From Chromera velia (lineage: Eukaryota > Sar > Chromeraceae), in contig JAHBMJ010000575.1 in assembly GCA_018398765.1 (NCBI GenBank), forward strand, positions 1 to 39,077: a stretch of 39,077 nucleotides of DNA. The letters are read 5' to 3'. Under the pieces are notes generated by a model. It was given only the letters and a program-made list of their open reading frames with translations. It did no database searches and had not been told where the DNA came from. A program made the translations under genes and the position numbers. This document shows positions 11,272-22,014 of this stretch, one piece after another (position 1 is the stretch's first letter; every line of letters begins with the position of its first letter).

Positions 11272-14200
11272 CATGCCCGTCCTCCCAAGGCGTATGTCCA
11301 CACACAATCTCAGATCTCGTACTCAATTTTAATCGCTTTATTTCTCCTTGATGCTTTTTCCTTTCTCCCTTGCATTAGATTCGAATCACACAAGAAGTCG
11401 GTATACAACGACCAACACAGGTTGTCGGACACTGCCACAAGCGTGTGCGTGGAGTGCCAACCATTCATCTTGAACATCGCTGCCTCAAGCAAACAAGAAC
11501 GGGATGACGGCGCGTGCAAGCGATCAGTCACCACAAGAAGCTTCATGAATCTGTCACTGCATATGAGCTCATGTAGAGATCGCCCCACAGCTAGTCATAC
11601 ACTTTTACTCATCATCCATCCAGTCACTCTGCAAACACTGAATGACAACATCACAGGCATTCAAGAGGCGGTGTCTGCGCAATGGCGCTCTCTTCCCGCA
11701 AAGTGGTTCTGGTTCGGTATGCATCAGGGAGAAAACACCAGAAACACTTTCGCAGTCGGAAAAGACAAAGAGATCCTGCGAATGCATATGCCACTAGCAT
11801 ATGCCAACTCGCTTCGGAGAGGAGGTGTGCAAGAATAAATAGAGAGAGATCAAATGTGCATAAAAAGATAAGAATCAAGCCACAAAGAAAAGAATCTGCA
11901 TCAAGATGCATCAAAAGAAGAATAAAGAGAGATAGAAAAATATGAGAGGAAATGTCCTCGAGTCGTTCCATTCAGCGTCAGTGTGTCAGTGTATCAATCA
12001 GTGTATCAGTGCGTCAATCAGTGTATACCTCTCCCTCCTCACGGAAGAAGTATGTTAGCAACTTCTCAAGCTGTTGTCTATATTTCTTTTTCCTTCTTTC
12101 TCTTTCCACTTTTCCCTTGTTTTCATTCTTTCTTGTTCCACCTTTCGTTTGCTAAGCCTTTCATTTCTTCTTCTTCTTCCCTTCATTCTCTTTCTTTCAT
12201 TCATTCATTCATTCATTCATTCATTTATTCAATCATTTTTTCATTCACTCTATCCTTCTTTTCTTTCTTTCCTTCTTTCTTTCTTTCTTTTTCTAAGCAA
12301 TAAGGCGCAAGAAAGTCAAAGAAAAGGTTCAGTTAGCGAAGACGGATGGGGACAAGGTTAGAGACAAGACAAAGATAAGAACATTCATTCTTTCCTTCTC
12401 CATTCCATCCTTTCAGTCTTTCTTCATCTCTTCAATCCCTCTTCCATTTTTCCTTCTCCATTTCATCCTTTCAGTCTTTCTTTATCTCTTCAATCCCTCT
12501 TCCATTCTCCTATCTCTCCTTCTCACCCTCATTCTTTCTGCTTCCTTTAATCCATTCTTTCCCGTTCTCTCCTGCACCGACAGATACTGCCACACCAACC
12601 ACCATCCCCCTCTCTCATAAACGATTGTCTTCAATCGTAAGGAGAGCTCGACTGGTCACAAAGCATTCAGTCATTGACTGAAGCAATAGACTCATGAATG
12701 TTTTTGGGGTAGGATGGGTGGGCAGCAACGCGGATGCAGTCGGTCAGTCGTCTTTTGTTCATTCGGATGCACCCTTGCATCTCCACTCTCCCGTTTGTTC
12801 TCTCATTATCTCTTTTCAATCCAGTGCACTTTCATCTACTTCCGATACTCACGATATCGGCAATGTGCACTTATCTATTCGTTTCTTTCTGTTATCTTCT
12901 TTTTTCTTCGTTTTTCTTCTCTTCTTTCTTCCGTTCTCTTCTTTTTCTTTTTTGTACTTTTACCTCGTACCAAACTCTGTCATGGTGGAGAAATACGGGG
13001 AATCATTCTCACCCACTGGGCGGATCAAACATATACTTCTAAAGTCCTTGACCGAGAGCGTACATGGCGAGACTCGGCTCGTCTTTTCTTCTTCAACTCT
13101 GAATACTCTACAGCTTCTAGCCTTCCAGATAGGCCTCGTGCGTCTTTGCACGGCTTGTTTCGATCAGCCTGCCATCACCGTCGGTACAGGCCTCTGTGTG
13201 GCGCCACTATTAGTAAGTTAGGGGCACACACAGGCTTTTCAAATTTCTTCCGTTCATCAGGCAACACCAATCTTGATAAGTTGGGTGCGCCTTTCCACCG
13301 TTCTCGATCTTCTCTCTCTTTTTATGATCCCGCTCTTTCTCCTTATTCTTTTCTTCTTCTTCTCCATAATTCTTTCTTCTTTCTGTTTGATTTCTTCTCA
13401 TCCTTCTACTCTTCTTCATCCATTCTCTCCTACCGGGCGCCCTCACACGAAGTGAGTACTGAGGATTTCCAGGCGCTCTCGCTGACTATCATTTCCCCGT
13501 CTTCTCTGTTTTCATTCTATGAAAACTAAAACACAGGGACAATGCACACTTACAGTCAGCTGACTTGTTTTCTTCTTGTCTGGGGTCCTGTCCGGGCGAC
13601 CAGGTGTTCTCACACCCTGCGGTCTCCTCTTTCTTCGTCGCTCTTCACGGCACGCCACCTGCCTCCACGGGAGGCAGCCCAACCTCACAGGAGTCTATGC
13701 GAAAGGAATCAGAAAGAGGCAGACTCGTTTCTTCATGCACAGGTCGGTACGACCGGAAGTGCGGTGCATGCTCTGTCTGTCCGTTTCCTCAGTCACTCCT
13801 TGTTCTATCTGCCCTGCCCTCTCTGAAGTCTACAGCAAGCAGCTCCTTCTCCCGATTTGCACAGGTCCCTACACAACACAACAAGATGACTGAGAGGAGT
13901 ACGCACAGAAACACTTCCTCTGCACTCCGATCTCACGTGGGCTTTCCATCGATCTGCTATGTCGAGTCCTCACCATTAAACTGACAACAGTCCGAATTGA
14001 CAATAGCGTCTCACCCTTTTCGGATTCACTGTTTCTAGTTCTTTTCCTTCCTTCGCTCTCGATTCACAGAGTCACCTGCCTCCCTCTCCTTCTATTTCTG
14101 TGGAAGCAATCTTCAGAGAGGGGACCAGAGAAAGGTTTTCTATCAGCACGCTCGATTTGCCATCAACGAGGCCTTCGTTCAGTCTCATCTTCCTGAGGTT

Positions 14201-14609
14201 TGCGTCTCAGGGAACACTAAGTCTTCCGAGGCCGACAGAACCTCACACACAGCCTCGGCAGAGAGCCAATCACCACGGTGTTTTCCTCTTCCTCTGTGCT
14301 TCCATCGCAACAATCCATGTACACCAGTGGTATGGCTTTTAATAATTAATAATAAATTATCTGGTTCTACCCTTCCTCGAAAAAAAATTCTCTCTCTGTG
14401 GATCTCCATTCACGGTCTCTTTCCACAGACAGTCACATTTTTTTCAAGCATAACACTTTCTCTCGTGCGGCTCGCAAGAGAAGGACCAGATCAATCCATC
14501 AGACCAACTGTTCTATGGAAGCACCACACTCAGTTTGAACAGGGAGAAATCTATGACTCTGTCTGCCTTGGATTGAGCCATCTGTTTGCACAAAGCTCTG
14601 CTATCCACC
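11272..14609. other. Interior of the non-coding LTR element
   Basis: The + strand is pyrimidine-rich with TTC/CTT runs and an ATTC microsatellite at about 12197-12225. ORFs exist (for example a + frame to 11838 and a - frame over 11310-11588), but none shows a retroelement or cellular motif I trust. Confidence 0.5.
12197..12225 (+). repeat. (ATTC)n microsatellite
   Basis: Seven consecutive ATTC units inside the LTR element interior, within a longer TTTC-rich stretch. Confidence 0.85.
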
Positions 14610-14925
14610 TGTAATATAATCAGTAGTCTAGCGGTTACGGAGCTCATATTCCAAGGTATAAAAGTAATGACACGAAAAAGGAGTGAACGGTTGGCTTATT
14701 CTAGAAACGTTCATCCTAAAAGTCCTACTTCAAAGTCTGGTTCTCCTGATAAGTCAATCTGGATGCCATGAACACAAGCCGTCCTGAAGCTATATCGATT
14801 GGAGTGGCTACGGGCGCGCGCGCTTCCGCTCGGTCCCGCAAGGCAGGCTCATACGTTCTCTCAACGCCACCGACCGGCCCATGCCAACGCTTAGAGGCGG
14901 CACGGCTACGAGTATTCACGTCACA
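14610..14925 (-). repeat. Right LTR (5' LTR if element is minus)
   Basis: A 316-bp partner of 10957-11271 with the same TG start and CA end. It is followed at once by TATAT, the same five bases that precede the left copy. Confidence 0.75.
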
Positions 14926-15064
14926 TATATTATATTTCAGCCAAAACGCTAATATAATATAATGCGATATAATGCCATATATAACTTGAAACTTAATATA
15001 ATATGGGAGGATGAAGATTAGGTTGAAGGCCGGAGATGTCTCAGAGTCAGAGAATGAAGATCCG

Positions 15065-15320
15065 AGTAACGACTTAGCAGTACTTAGCGTAGTTGGTTCC
15101 TAAGGCATACTCATCCAGAGTTCACACCTTACAGAAGTTAATACTGTTCACAACAACATGAAAAGACTTCCTCTTTCTTGTGTTTTTGTTCTGTTTGATC
15201 CATCTGTATCTGTATTATCATCTGTATCAATATAATTAATAATACAGATCCTAGGATCGACCGGTATGCATCACTTGACCTAGTGACTGTCTTGCTCCTT
15301 ACATACTGCCAGTTGCAACT
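15065..15320 (-). repeat. 3' LTR of the copia element
   Basis: This 256-bp repeat is identical in length to 20451-20706. It contains the ATAATTAATAATACAGATCC core and is preceded by the ATCCG target duplicate. Confidence 0.92.
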
Positions 15321-15348
15321 CACCCCCTCAAGGCAGGCACTCTTATGC

Positions 15349-18300
15349 TTAAGTGTAAATCGATTCCCCGAAAGCAACAAGCTTGGTAAGACCATTTGCT
15401 ACCTGAATTGCGTGGGGGATCCAAACGACCTTGGCCTGAACTTGGCGGCATCTCTGAATGCACCAATCCAGAGTGTGTTGCATTCCTGTGTCTCTCTCTG
15501 CCACTCCCGATCGAATTTGATTGTACAATGGATCGCAATCGATCAAGAATTCGACAGGCATGTCTTTTTGAAGCGTTTGGGCAAAAGAGATCAGACGGGA
15601 CACTCGTTTCAGACACTCTTGCCACCCAACCAACGCTGATGCTGTCGAGCTGCTCAGCTTGACTGTCGACCGCATGGATCTCCAAGCAAACAGATTGAAA
15701 AGCTCATCCCCTAGCTTCTACCCCAAATCAACGAGCAGACCGATCTATGCATGTCTGCCTTCATACCTGTCTTTCTCATATGACGAATCAACAAAGAAAA
15801 TAAGTTTGAGAAGAGTGGAGCGAAAGAGGAGACGGAAGAAAAGACCTTCAGGATTCTTTTTTATTTTATGCAGAATTCTGATCGCAATGGCAAGGTGTCT
15901 TTTCATTGGTTTCTTTCCATACCTTACTAAAACATCATACCATACCCGATGGAAGGGAGAAAAACGTACCCCCCAACCTAGGTACCCAATGACGCTGCTG
16001 TAGACTTTTTCCAGCGACAGGTCTGTCTCCTCTCCTTCCTGAAGCTCAAGCTCTTTCTTTTTACATGACGACATCGCCCCAATGCCTGTCTAATGTATTT
16101 TGAATTCTCAAAACAACTTTTCGGTACCCATCCCCTCTAAATACGAGGACATCGACACCCTGCACTGCCCCTTGTCTCCCTCAAAATCCATCCCTGCGTA
16201 CTTGAATCGGTAGGCACCCATGTCGAGTTTGGACAGCTTTTCAAACTGCATCTCCCCCCAAAGATGCTTTACCAGTCCATCTACCTGCCCAAAAGTAATC
16301 AAACCAAAAACGTCTGACTCATCAATCCAATTGATAAGAACGTTCTTCTCTCTGTCAATCGCAATCCCTAACTTGACTGTCTTGTACCCCACTTTCTCAA
16401 TCGCCCCGACCCACTTGTCGTCAAAAAGTTTAGGCGATACAGGCATGCCGTACAGTCCACGCACGACCTCTCTCACCTGCCCTGGCTGCAGGCTGCGTGC
16501 ATATGCTGCGATTCTCTTCCACTTCTCTGCAGGCATGTCTAGGTAGGGACAGACATCAGGAATCGGCGGCATCTACTCAGGTATGCGGGCATACACCCTC
16601 TCTCTGTTCGTGTCGTCTGACTGAAGGAAAGCGCCCTTCACGTCACCGACAAACATCTGAAGGCACAAAGCGAGGGCCCAGATCATATAAAGAAAAATAA
16701 GGCTGGGAACAGGCATGCCGGTGTAGGTATTAAGCTTGCGCTTGTCAAGATACCCTTTCCCGAACGCCCTCGCCTTTGCCTGCCTCTCTTTCTCTGAATT
16801 CTCTTTCGTCTTTCCATCTTTCTTTGCCCCTGCCCCTTCCTTTTCTTTCCAAGTGAATCTTGCCCCCAGGTTGATCACTGTCAGCCTCTTTGCCTTCGCC
16901 TCTTCCTTTTTCACTTCCTTCCCAAACACCTCTTGCCCACAGATATTCAGGAGCCACTCATCTCGCAGAGCGGTGTCGAACTTTCCCGCTTTCACGTCTT
17001 CAGGATCTGTAGGGAGCTGTGTTGATCCTTTTTTGAACTCAAGCACTTCCAGTGTCTGAAGCCCCTGAGACCTGACTGACCCCTCTCCCGACCTTTCTCC
17101 ACTCTCTCCATCTTCTCCCCCCACAACCTGATTGTCTTGATTTCGGAGGAGATCAGATCCAAACAGAGAGTCATCGGGTGGGATTCTATCGGATGGGGCC
17201 TCATCTGCGGCTGGCTGTACCCCTTCATTCTCATTTCTATTCTTACCCTCTTGCACCTGACCTGGGAGGGCGACACCGATGGGAGGGGCATCATAGGAAA
17301 CCTGTGTTTCGATCGTAAGCGGGAGATGCCCGTCTATGAAGTCGAAATACCTGAGCATCTGCTGCTTTGAAATGGGTCGCGGTGCTATGCCCTCTGGTCT
17401 CCACTTCCCACTTCCATCTCCGACTGGCTACAGCCACGCAGTGGGAATGGACTTGTGATGCGCCTTCCCGGTCTGCATCATCGCATGTCGTCGTCCGTTT
17501 GCCTCCACAAGAAGACCCGTATATCTATGCTGGCTCCCGTCCTGAGCGTTAGGTTCACCTCCCCCAGGCCCCGCATCGTCTGCACCCCCTGTGCCTTCTG
17601 CTCCCCCGACCCCGCCTTCCTGCACCTCTTCTCCCATACCTACTCCCCCACCTGCCTCAACATCCACCCCCTGCTTTGGAACCTGCTGAACAGGGAGCAC
17701 TGCTGCTGTGGGAGGAGAGACAGGAAACACAGAGGACTGCGCTCCCATGACTGCGGGTAGACGGACGCCCGGACCGTCTGTTGGTGCTGCTCTGCTCGGA
17801 AGGGAATAGATCTTTCTCACCATCTTCCACCCCTCAATCGCTCCATCACAGAGAGGGAAGATAAGAAACGGGTGGGTAGAAAGGGACTGCAGACGCTGCT
17901 TCTCCTCATTCCAGTATATGACGGTGGCCACACGATCGGACCACTGGTACAAGAACATACAGAGCTTCCTTGCAAGGGAGAGATTCTTCCTCCCATGGCA
18001 GAGAACCACCCAATCCCCCAAGACAAACTTTCTGTCTGGTTTCTTTTGGGTGCGGCGCTCTTCTGGGCTCTTTCGGTCTTCAGAACTAACGATCTTGTTC
18101 CCTTCAATAGCGACTGCTCGGCTGACTTCGTGTACGAATTTGTGCGGTATCTTCATACTCCATCTCCCCCCCTCAGTCGGGACCAGGCAACAGTCGAGTA
18201 CCAGCCGCACTTAGTTTTGGTATGTGCGGATAGCTCGCTCAACAAACCCGAGGATGGACTTGATTCCTGTTGGGGCCCACTCTAACAGAATAGGGGGGGC

Positions 18301-19341
18301 GAATGAATTGCAAAGGGAGACAAACTTCCTCCCTCGTAGTTCAGGAGCTCCATCTGTCAAGATTTTCTTCGGTACGACTCCGTAGTACTCGATGAACTCA
18401 AGCAGGGAATCTGCAGCTTCGCGACGCCCATGCATCGGAGAGTCGAACTTCTCTCTCGTATATAGGTCAACAAAGAGATTACCGAGGGGGAAACCGGTTT
18501 CCTCCTCCTCTTCATCTCTAGGAAACCAGGTGTCCAGAAAGACCTCGTCCCCGAATTTCTTCACCTGACGCCTCCTGCTTTTTTTCTTCGACGCTGCCCG
18601 CAGCGACCGAAGAACTGCTTGCTTCTGCTGGCAGGTACGACACCGTGACGTAGCCGTAACCTCCGCTGCCATAGCCTGCGTGACCTGCAGACCTGCATCG
18701 GCAAGGGTGAGGCATCATGCCTCAGCATCCGAATGGATTCCCAACCGCTCATACCACACCCTCGCTTCCTCAATCTCATCAATTCTACGCATCTCGCTCT
18801 GGACATACAGAGCCTCTTTCTTGAAACCCCATCGATCACTGTCAAACGATAGGCTTGCCGCCCTAACTGGGAGATGGAAGGACGGAATGCGAGAACAGCA
18901 GGTGCCGTTCGGGGCATCGATTCCGAATTGCACACGGCAGCGCTTGCCACACACATCAATCACCTTGAAATACGATGTTGTCTCGTTGGTGCAGTCGATA
19001 TGCGACACTCTGTCAAACGTGATCAGGGTGGGCACATCGTCATCGGTGAGATACACGTGGATGTTGAATGTGACGGTGTTCTTATCCTGCATCCGAACAG
19101 TCTCGAGACCATTCACATAGATCATCACGCGCTCGGATGTGGCCTCACCGTCTCAATCATGCTTAGCCACCCCGATTTGCATAGAGAACGGAACCTCTCT
19201 CATGAGAACTCCCGCTTTCATCATTCTGCTACGATTAGCGAGGTGTCGCTCGGTGCCCGTGTCTACCAGTGCTCTTCCACACTCATGGCGGCATTTAGAA
19301 CACTGCATGGACATGCAGTGGGCAGATCTAAAATCGAACTA
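15349..19341 (-). pseudogene. copia pol: protease, integrase, RT and RNase H, in-frame stops
   Basis: One - strand frame runs without frameshift to a final TAA at 15349-15351, 28 bp before the 3' LTR. Protease: VDTG at about 19252-19263. Integrase zinc region: a degenerate RLGIH, then CRTCQQ near 18640. Integrase core: FLDTWFP, LTDGAPE and GFVERAIR supply the D, D and E (18208-18560). RT: the MFVGDVKGAFLQ block near 16640, RGLYGMPVSPKLF near 16450, and WIDE where YVDD is expected near 16320. RNase H: YSSVIGYLGW and FVDSSYEKD (15760-15990) and an end containing GLTKLV. In-frame stops fall at 19339, 19153, 18715, 18211, 17428, 16573, 16108, 16090, 15745 and 15718. Family identity is certain; the copy cannot make a full polyprotein without readthrough. 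Confidence 0.9.
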
Positions 19342-20389
19342 TGTGTGTAGGCCAAATTGAATCTCACCCGACACGTCGATCATCCCTACTGGATCTCCAC
19401 GTAAGTGGTTGGCTTGCCCCCCTTGCTTCCCGGACTTCTTTTTCTTTCTGTATTCTTTGCACCTGCAGGTTACCTTCCAGTGCCCCACTTTTCCACAGCA
19501 ACTGCAACCATTTCCCTCCTTCAGGGAATCACAGGTACTCGGATCGCAACCGGGCCGGTCACAACGCGAACACTTTTTACCCCCGCCGGACGTAGACGGC
19601 TTCTGTTGGCGGGGGGGAGGCGGCTTCTTCTGGGAACTGTTATTCTTTCTGTTGGGGTCTTTCCGGGGAATCCCTCTCCCACCAACGTATGCTGCCAGCT
19701 CTTCCTTTACTACAGAGCGGATATCTCCTACCTGGGGAAGTTTCTTGATGCCTCCACGCCTTGGGGCCGACTCATCCGCCTTTGAGGTCTTGCACATTTC
19801 GACGAGTTTCTGTATGAGGACATCTACATCCTTCAGTTGCGCTGAGGTGAGTGATGTTATCCAAACAGCTTGTACAGTATCGGAGAGGGATTCCAGCACG
19901 GCCTCTGCTCTTTTTTTTATCGGAACATCGGCTTGTAGGTTGGTCGTTCTTTGGACAAGATTGTTGTAATCGTTTACTACCTCGGTTCCCCCTTTTCACT
20001 GCCTTGCAGCAAATTCCTCCCACTCCCTCTTAACTTGGTCTTTCTATTTTTTATCACAATCCTCCCCTGCTTTCTTTGCCTCGTCTTGCAATGCTTTCCT
20101 GTATTTTGCATAATCCACCTATCCGGAAGAGTTGGTCTTATTGTATTCCCCTGCTTTTCTTTTCTGGAAGACTGTTAACCACGACCCCTACTCGGGGATG
20201 TTGGCATAGTGACCGATACAGTTAGTCACATACCCATCAGTTGAGCTTTTCCCCATCCAGGTCAACCTTTCCATCCAGGATAGAGAGGAATGCGTCCAAC
20301 CAAAAAGAAAACACACCGACTTCATTTTTTTCTTTCTTAGGCTTGTCTACGAGAAGAGGAAAAACAAGTTTTCCATTAGTTGCACTCAT
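19342..20389 (-). pseudogene. copia gag with CCHC zinc knuckle, interrupted
   Basis: The likely start is the ATG at 20387-20389 (MSATNGKLVFPLL), 62 bp inside the 5' LTR. One apparent frameshift near 20240 moves into the frame shared with pol. That frame then has stops at about 20173, 20116, 20056 and 19999 (TAG, TAG, TAG, TGA). The C-terminal third is basic and holds CSCCGKVGHWKVTC near 19465-19506, a clean CX2CX4HX4C nucleocapsid knuckle, preceded by other Cys pairs. Gag and pol share one frame, as in many copia elements. Regions outside the knuckle are assigned by position. Confidence 0.8.
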
Positions 20390-20450
20390 CTGTGCACAGA
20401 TTGAAGGAATACAGGCGTGGTTGCTTGCGTTCGCTCTCGCTGGCGACTCC

Positions 20451-20706
20451 AGTAACGACTTAGCAGTACTTAGCATAGTCGGCTCCTAAGGCATACTCAT
20501 CCAGAGTTCACACCTTACAGAAGTTAATACTGTTCACAACAACATGAAGAGAGTTCCTTTTTCTTGTGTCTTTGTGCTGTTCGATCCATCTGTATCTGTA
20601 TTATCATCTGTATCAATATAATTAATAATACAGATCCTAGGATTGACCGGCATGCATCACTTGACCTAGTGACTGTCTTGTTCCTTGCATACTACCAGTT
20701 GCAACT
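20451..20706 (-). repeat. 5' LTR of the copia element
   Basis: A 256-bp repeat starting AGTAACGACTTAGC and ending AGTTGCAACT, followed directly by the ATCCG target duplicate. On the - strand it is the upstream LTR and should hold the element promoter; I see no definite TATA box. Confidence 0.92.
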
Positions 20707-20861
20707 ATCCGGCCTGCAAAATTTGATGATAACGCGTCTTTTTGGTTGATAAGACGGTTTTTAAAAAGGATTTAGAGGCAGGTTGCTCTGTTTTACTCTA
20801 TCCAGATGGGGGATGTGGAACCTTCCTGAATCTAAGTGCCACTTAAAAAAATATAATCAAG

Positions 20862-21020
20862 ATGATCTCTATCTGCGGCATCGTTTTTCAAGAGACCGTC
20901 CACACTTGCGGCGTAGGTGTTCAAAGCACCATCCAGATATGCGGCTTTGGCTTTCAAGACATCATAAATGATCCGCGCCTGCGGTACGGACTTTCAAGCT
21001 TATCTAAAAATGCGGCTTGA
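20862..21020 (+). CDS. Small ORF with 11-residue CGxGxQ repeats
   Basis: A 52-codon ORF (ATG at 20862, TGA at 21018-21020) starts about 155 bp after the copia element. From residue 5 it holds three 11-residue repeats: CGIVFQETVHT, CGVGVQSTIQI and CGFGFQDIIND. Underlying DNA repeats start with TGCGG at 20874, 20907, 20940, 20980 and 21011 and usually contain CTTTCAAG. The first spacings are exactly 33 bp, keeping codon phase, while later ones (40, 31) do not. This suggests the edge of a longer repeat protein that has decayed, or a tandem array that happens to be open. I do not recognise the family, and expression is unproven. Confidence 0.3.
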   Translation: MISICGIVFQETVHTCGVGVQSTIQICGFGFQDIINDPRLRYGLSSLSKNAA

Positions 21021-22014
21021 ACTTTCAAGTGGTAGTTAGGTTTAGGGAGGTCGGATGTGGTTGAATTAAGAGAGAAAGAAACACAAACATGGGCAAATTT
21101 GTATGATAATGATGATGGTGACGATGATGTATGAGGTTAAAGCCAGTAAGCCATATAGGCTCTGGCCAACCTAGTATTTCCTACATAGATTCGATCCCTC
21201 AACCTAGGCCCCACTAGGGCATTTGCATGGATGAAAGCCTAGCTAGGGCAGAAATGGAAATAGAAAACAGAAGGTAGCTTCACCCTTAATTAACCAGCGT
21301 TAAAAACCACCTGCATCGGAATAAACTTGCAGTGGCAGGGGAAATGACCGAGAGGGAAGACAAAGCTAGAAAGGGAGACCGAAAAAAAGAAGTAAAAGAA
21401 CGTGTTCATGTCAGACTAAGAAACGGTAAAGAGTGCAGTCTACAGGGTAGGAACCCTACGGAACACTTCCCTGGATACCGACTCCTGAGGAAGGGCTCGG
21501 TTGCTGAGCACAGTGGACAGTTAGCAGCGAAGAAGGAATATACACAAGATCAAACGAGAATCAGACGAGACGCAGGCACAGTGACTTCGCTTCCCTGGAA
21601 CTGACTAAACTAACTGGAGTACGGTACCTACGGTAGTCCTATCAGTCTCTCCTGTCCTTCAGTAAGACCAAAAGTCAACTCCGTAGGGCACGATCTATTT
21701 TTAAGGCAGTGAAATTATGAGCAAAAAACTGGACAGGAAAAAGAAAGAGAAAGAAAAGAGAAGAGATGAAAAGAAGATGAGAAAGAGAAAAACAGAGAGA
21801 CCACCTAAAAAAGCTGTATCCACGCCGCGCGGATACGAGCGTCCCGCCCCCCCATGCCTGCGCGAGCTCGAGCACGTCCCCCCCCGCGCGTTTCACGTTT
21901 CTCTCTCTATTACATTCCAGCTCTGAACCCGCCTCATACACTCAAACGGAGAAAAACAGGAAACAACCATCTGGAGGCAATCGGATCAAGACTTTACCGT
22001 TTACAAAGGTAAGG
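21021..22014. other. Intergenic, no gene recognised
   Basis: A 90-codon basic/acidic ORF (21332-21604, +) and a K/R-rich one (21717-21926) are open but show no domain or splice context. The rest is mixed composition with a GC-rich patch at 21818-21890. Confidence 0.4.

Larger units (their letters stand above)
10957..14925 (-). mobile_element. Non-coding LTR retrotransposon (LARD/TRIM-like)
   Basis: Two direct repeats (10957-11271 and 14610-14925) begin TGTAAY and end TCACA, giving TG...CA ends with a short TGTRAC inverted terminus. The 5 bases TATAT flank the element on both outer sides, the target duplication expected of LTR integration. Orientation is probably minus. Just inside the right LTR, the - strand reads TGGATAGCAGAGC, close to the initiator-Met primer site TGGTATCAGAGC. 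Just inside the left LTR, the - strand carries a purine-rich GGGAGGACGGG that could be the polypurine tract. The 3,338-bp interior has no recognisable gag or pol, so the copy is non-autonomous or badly decayed. Confidence 0.7.
15065..20706 (-). mobile_element. Ty1/copia LTR retrotransposon, complete but inactivated
   Basis: The element is 5,642 bp with 256-bp LTRs at both ends, and ATCCG is duplicated directly outside each (15060-15064 and 20707-20711). The - strand order is gag, protease, integrase, reverse transcriptase, RNase H, and integrase before RT is the copia signature. LTRs differ at 14 positions by eye (12 transitions, 2 transversions; about 94.5% identity), so insertion is not recent. 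A purine tract (GAGGGGGTG) precedes the 3' LTR. The primer-site position reads GGAGTCGCCAGC and I cannot assign a tRNA. LTR ends are AGT...ACT instead of TG...CA, which is unusual. Confidence 0.93.

Noticed and set aside
11310-11588. - strand frame with faint resemblance to a gypsy integrase (TDR and VSDN strings)
   Set aside because: The spacing of key acidic residues does not fit, and flanking sequence shows no other pol motif.
15349-19899. Reassignment of TAG/TGA to sense codons to explain copia stops
   Set aside because: Host exons totalling over 2,000 codons contain no in-frame TAG or TGA, and host genes end in TAA or TGA, so nonsense decay is the simpler explanation.
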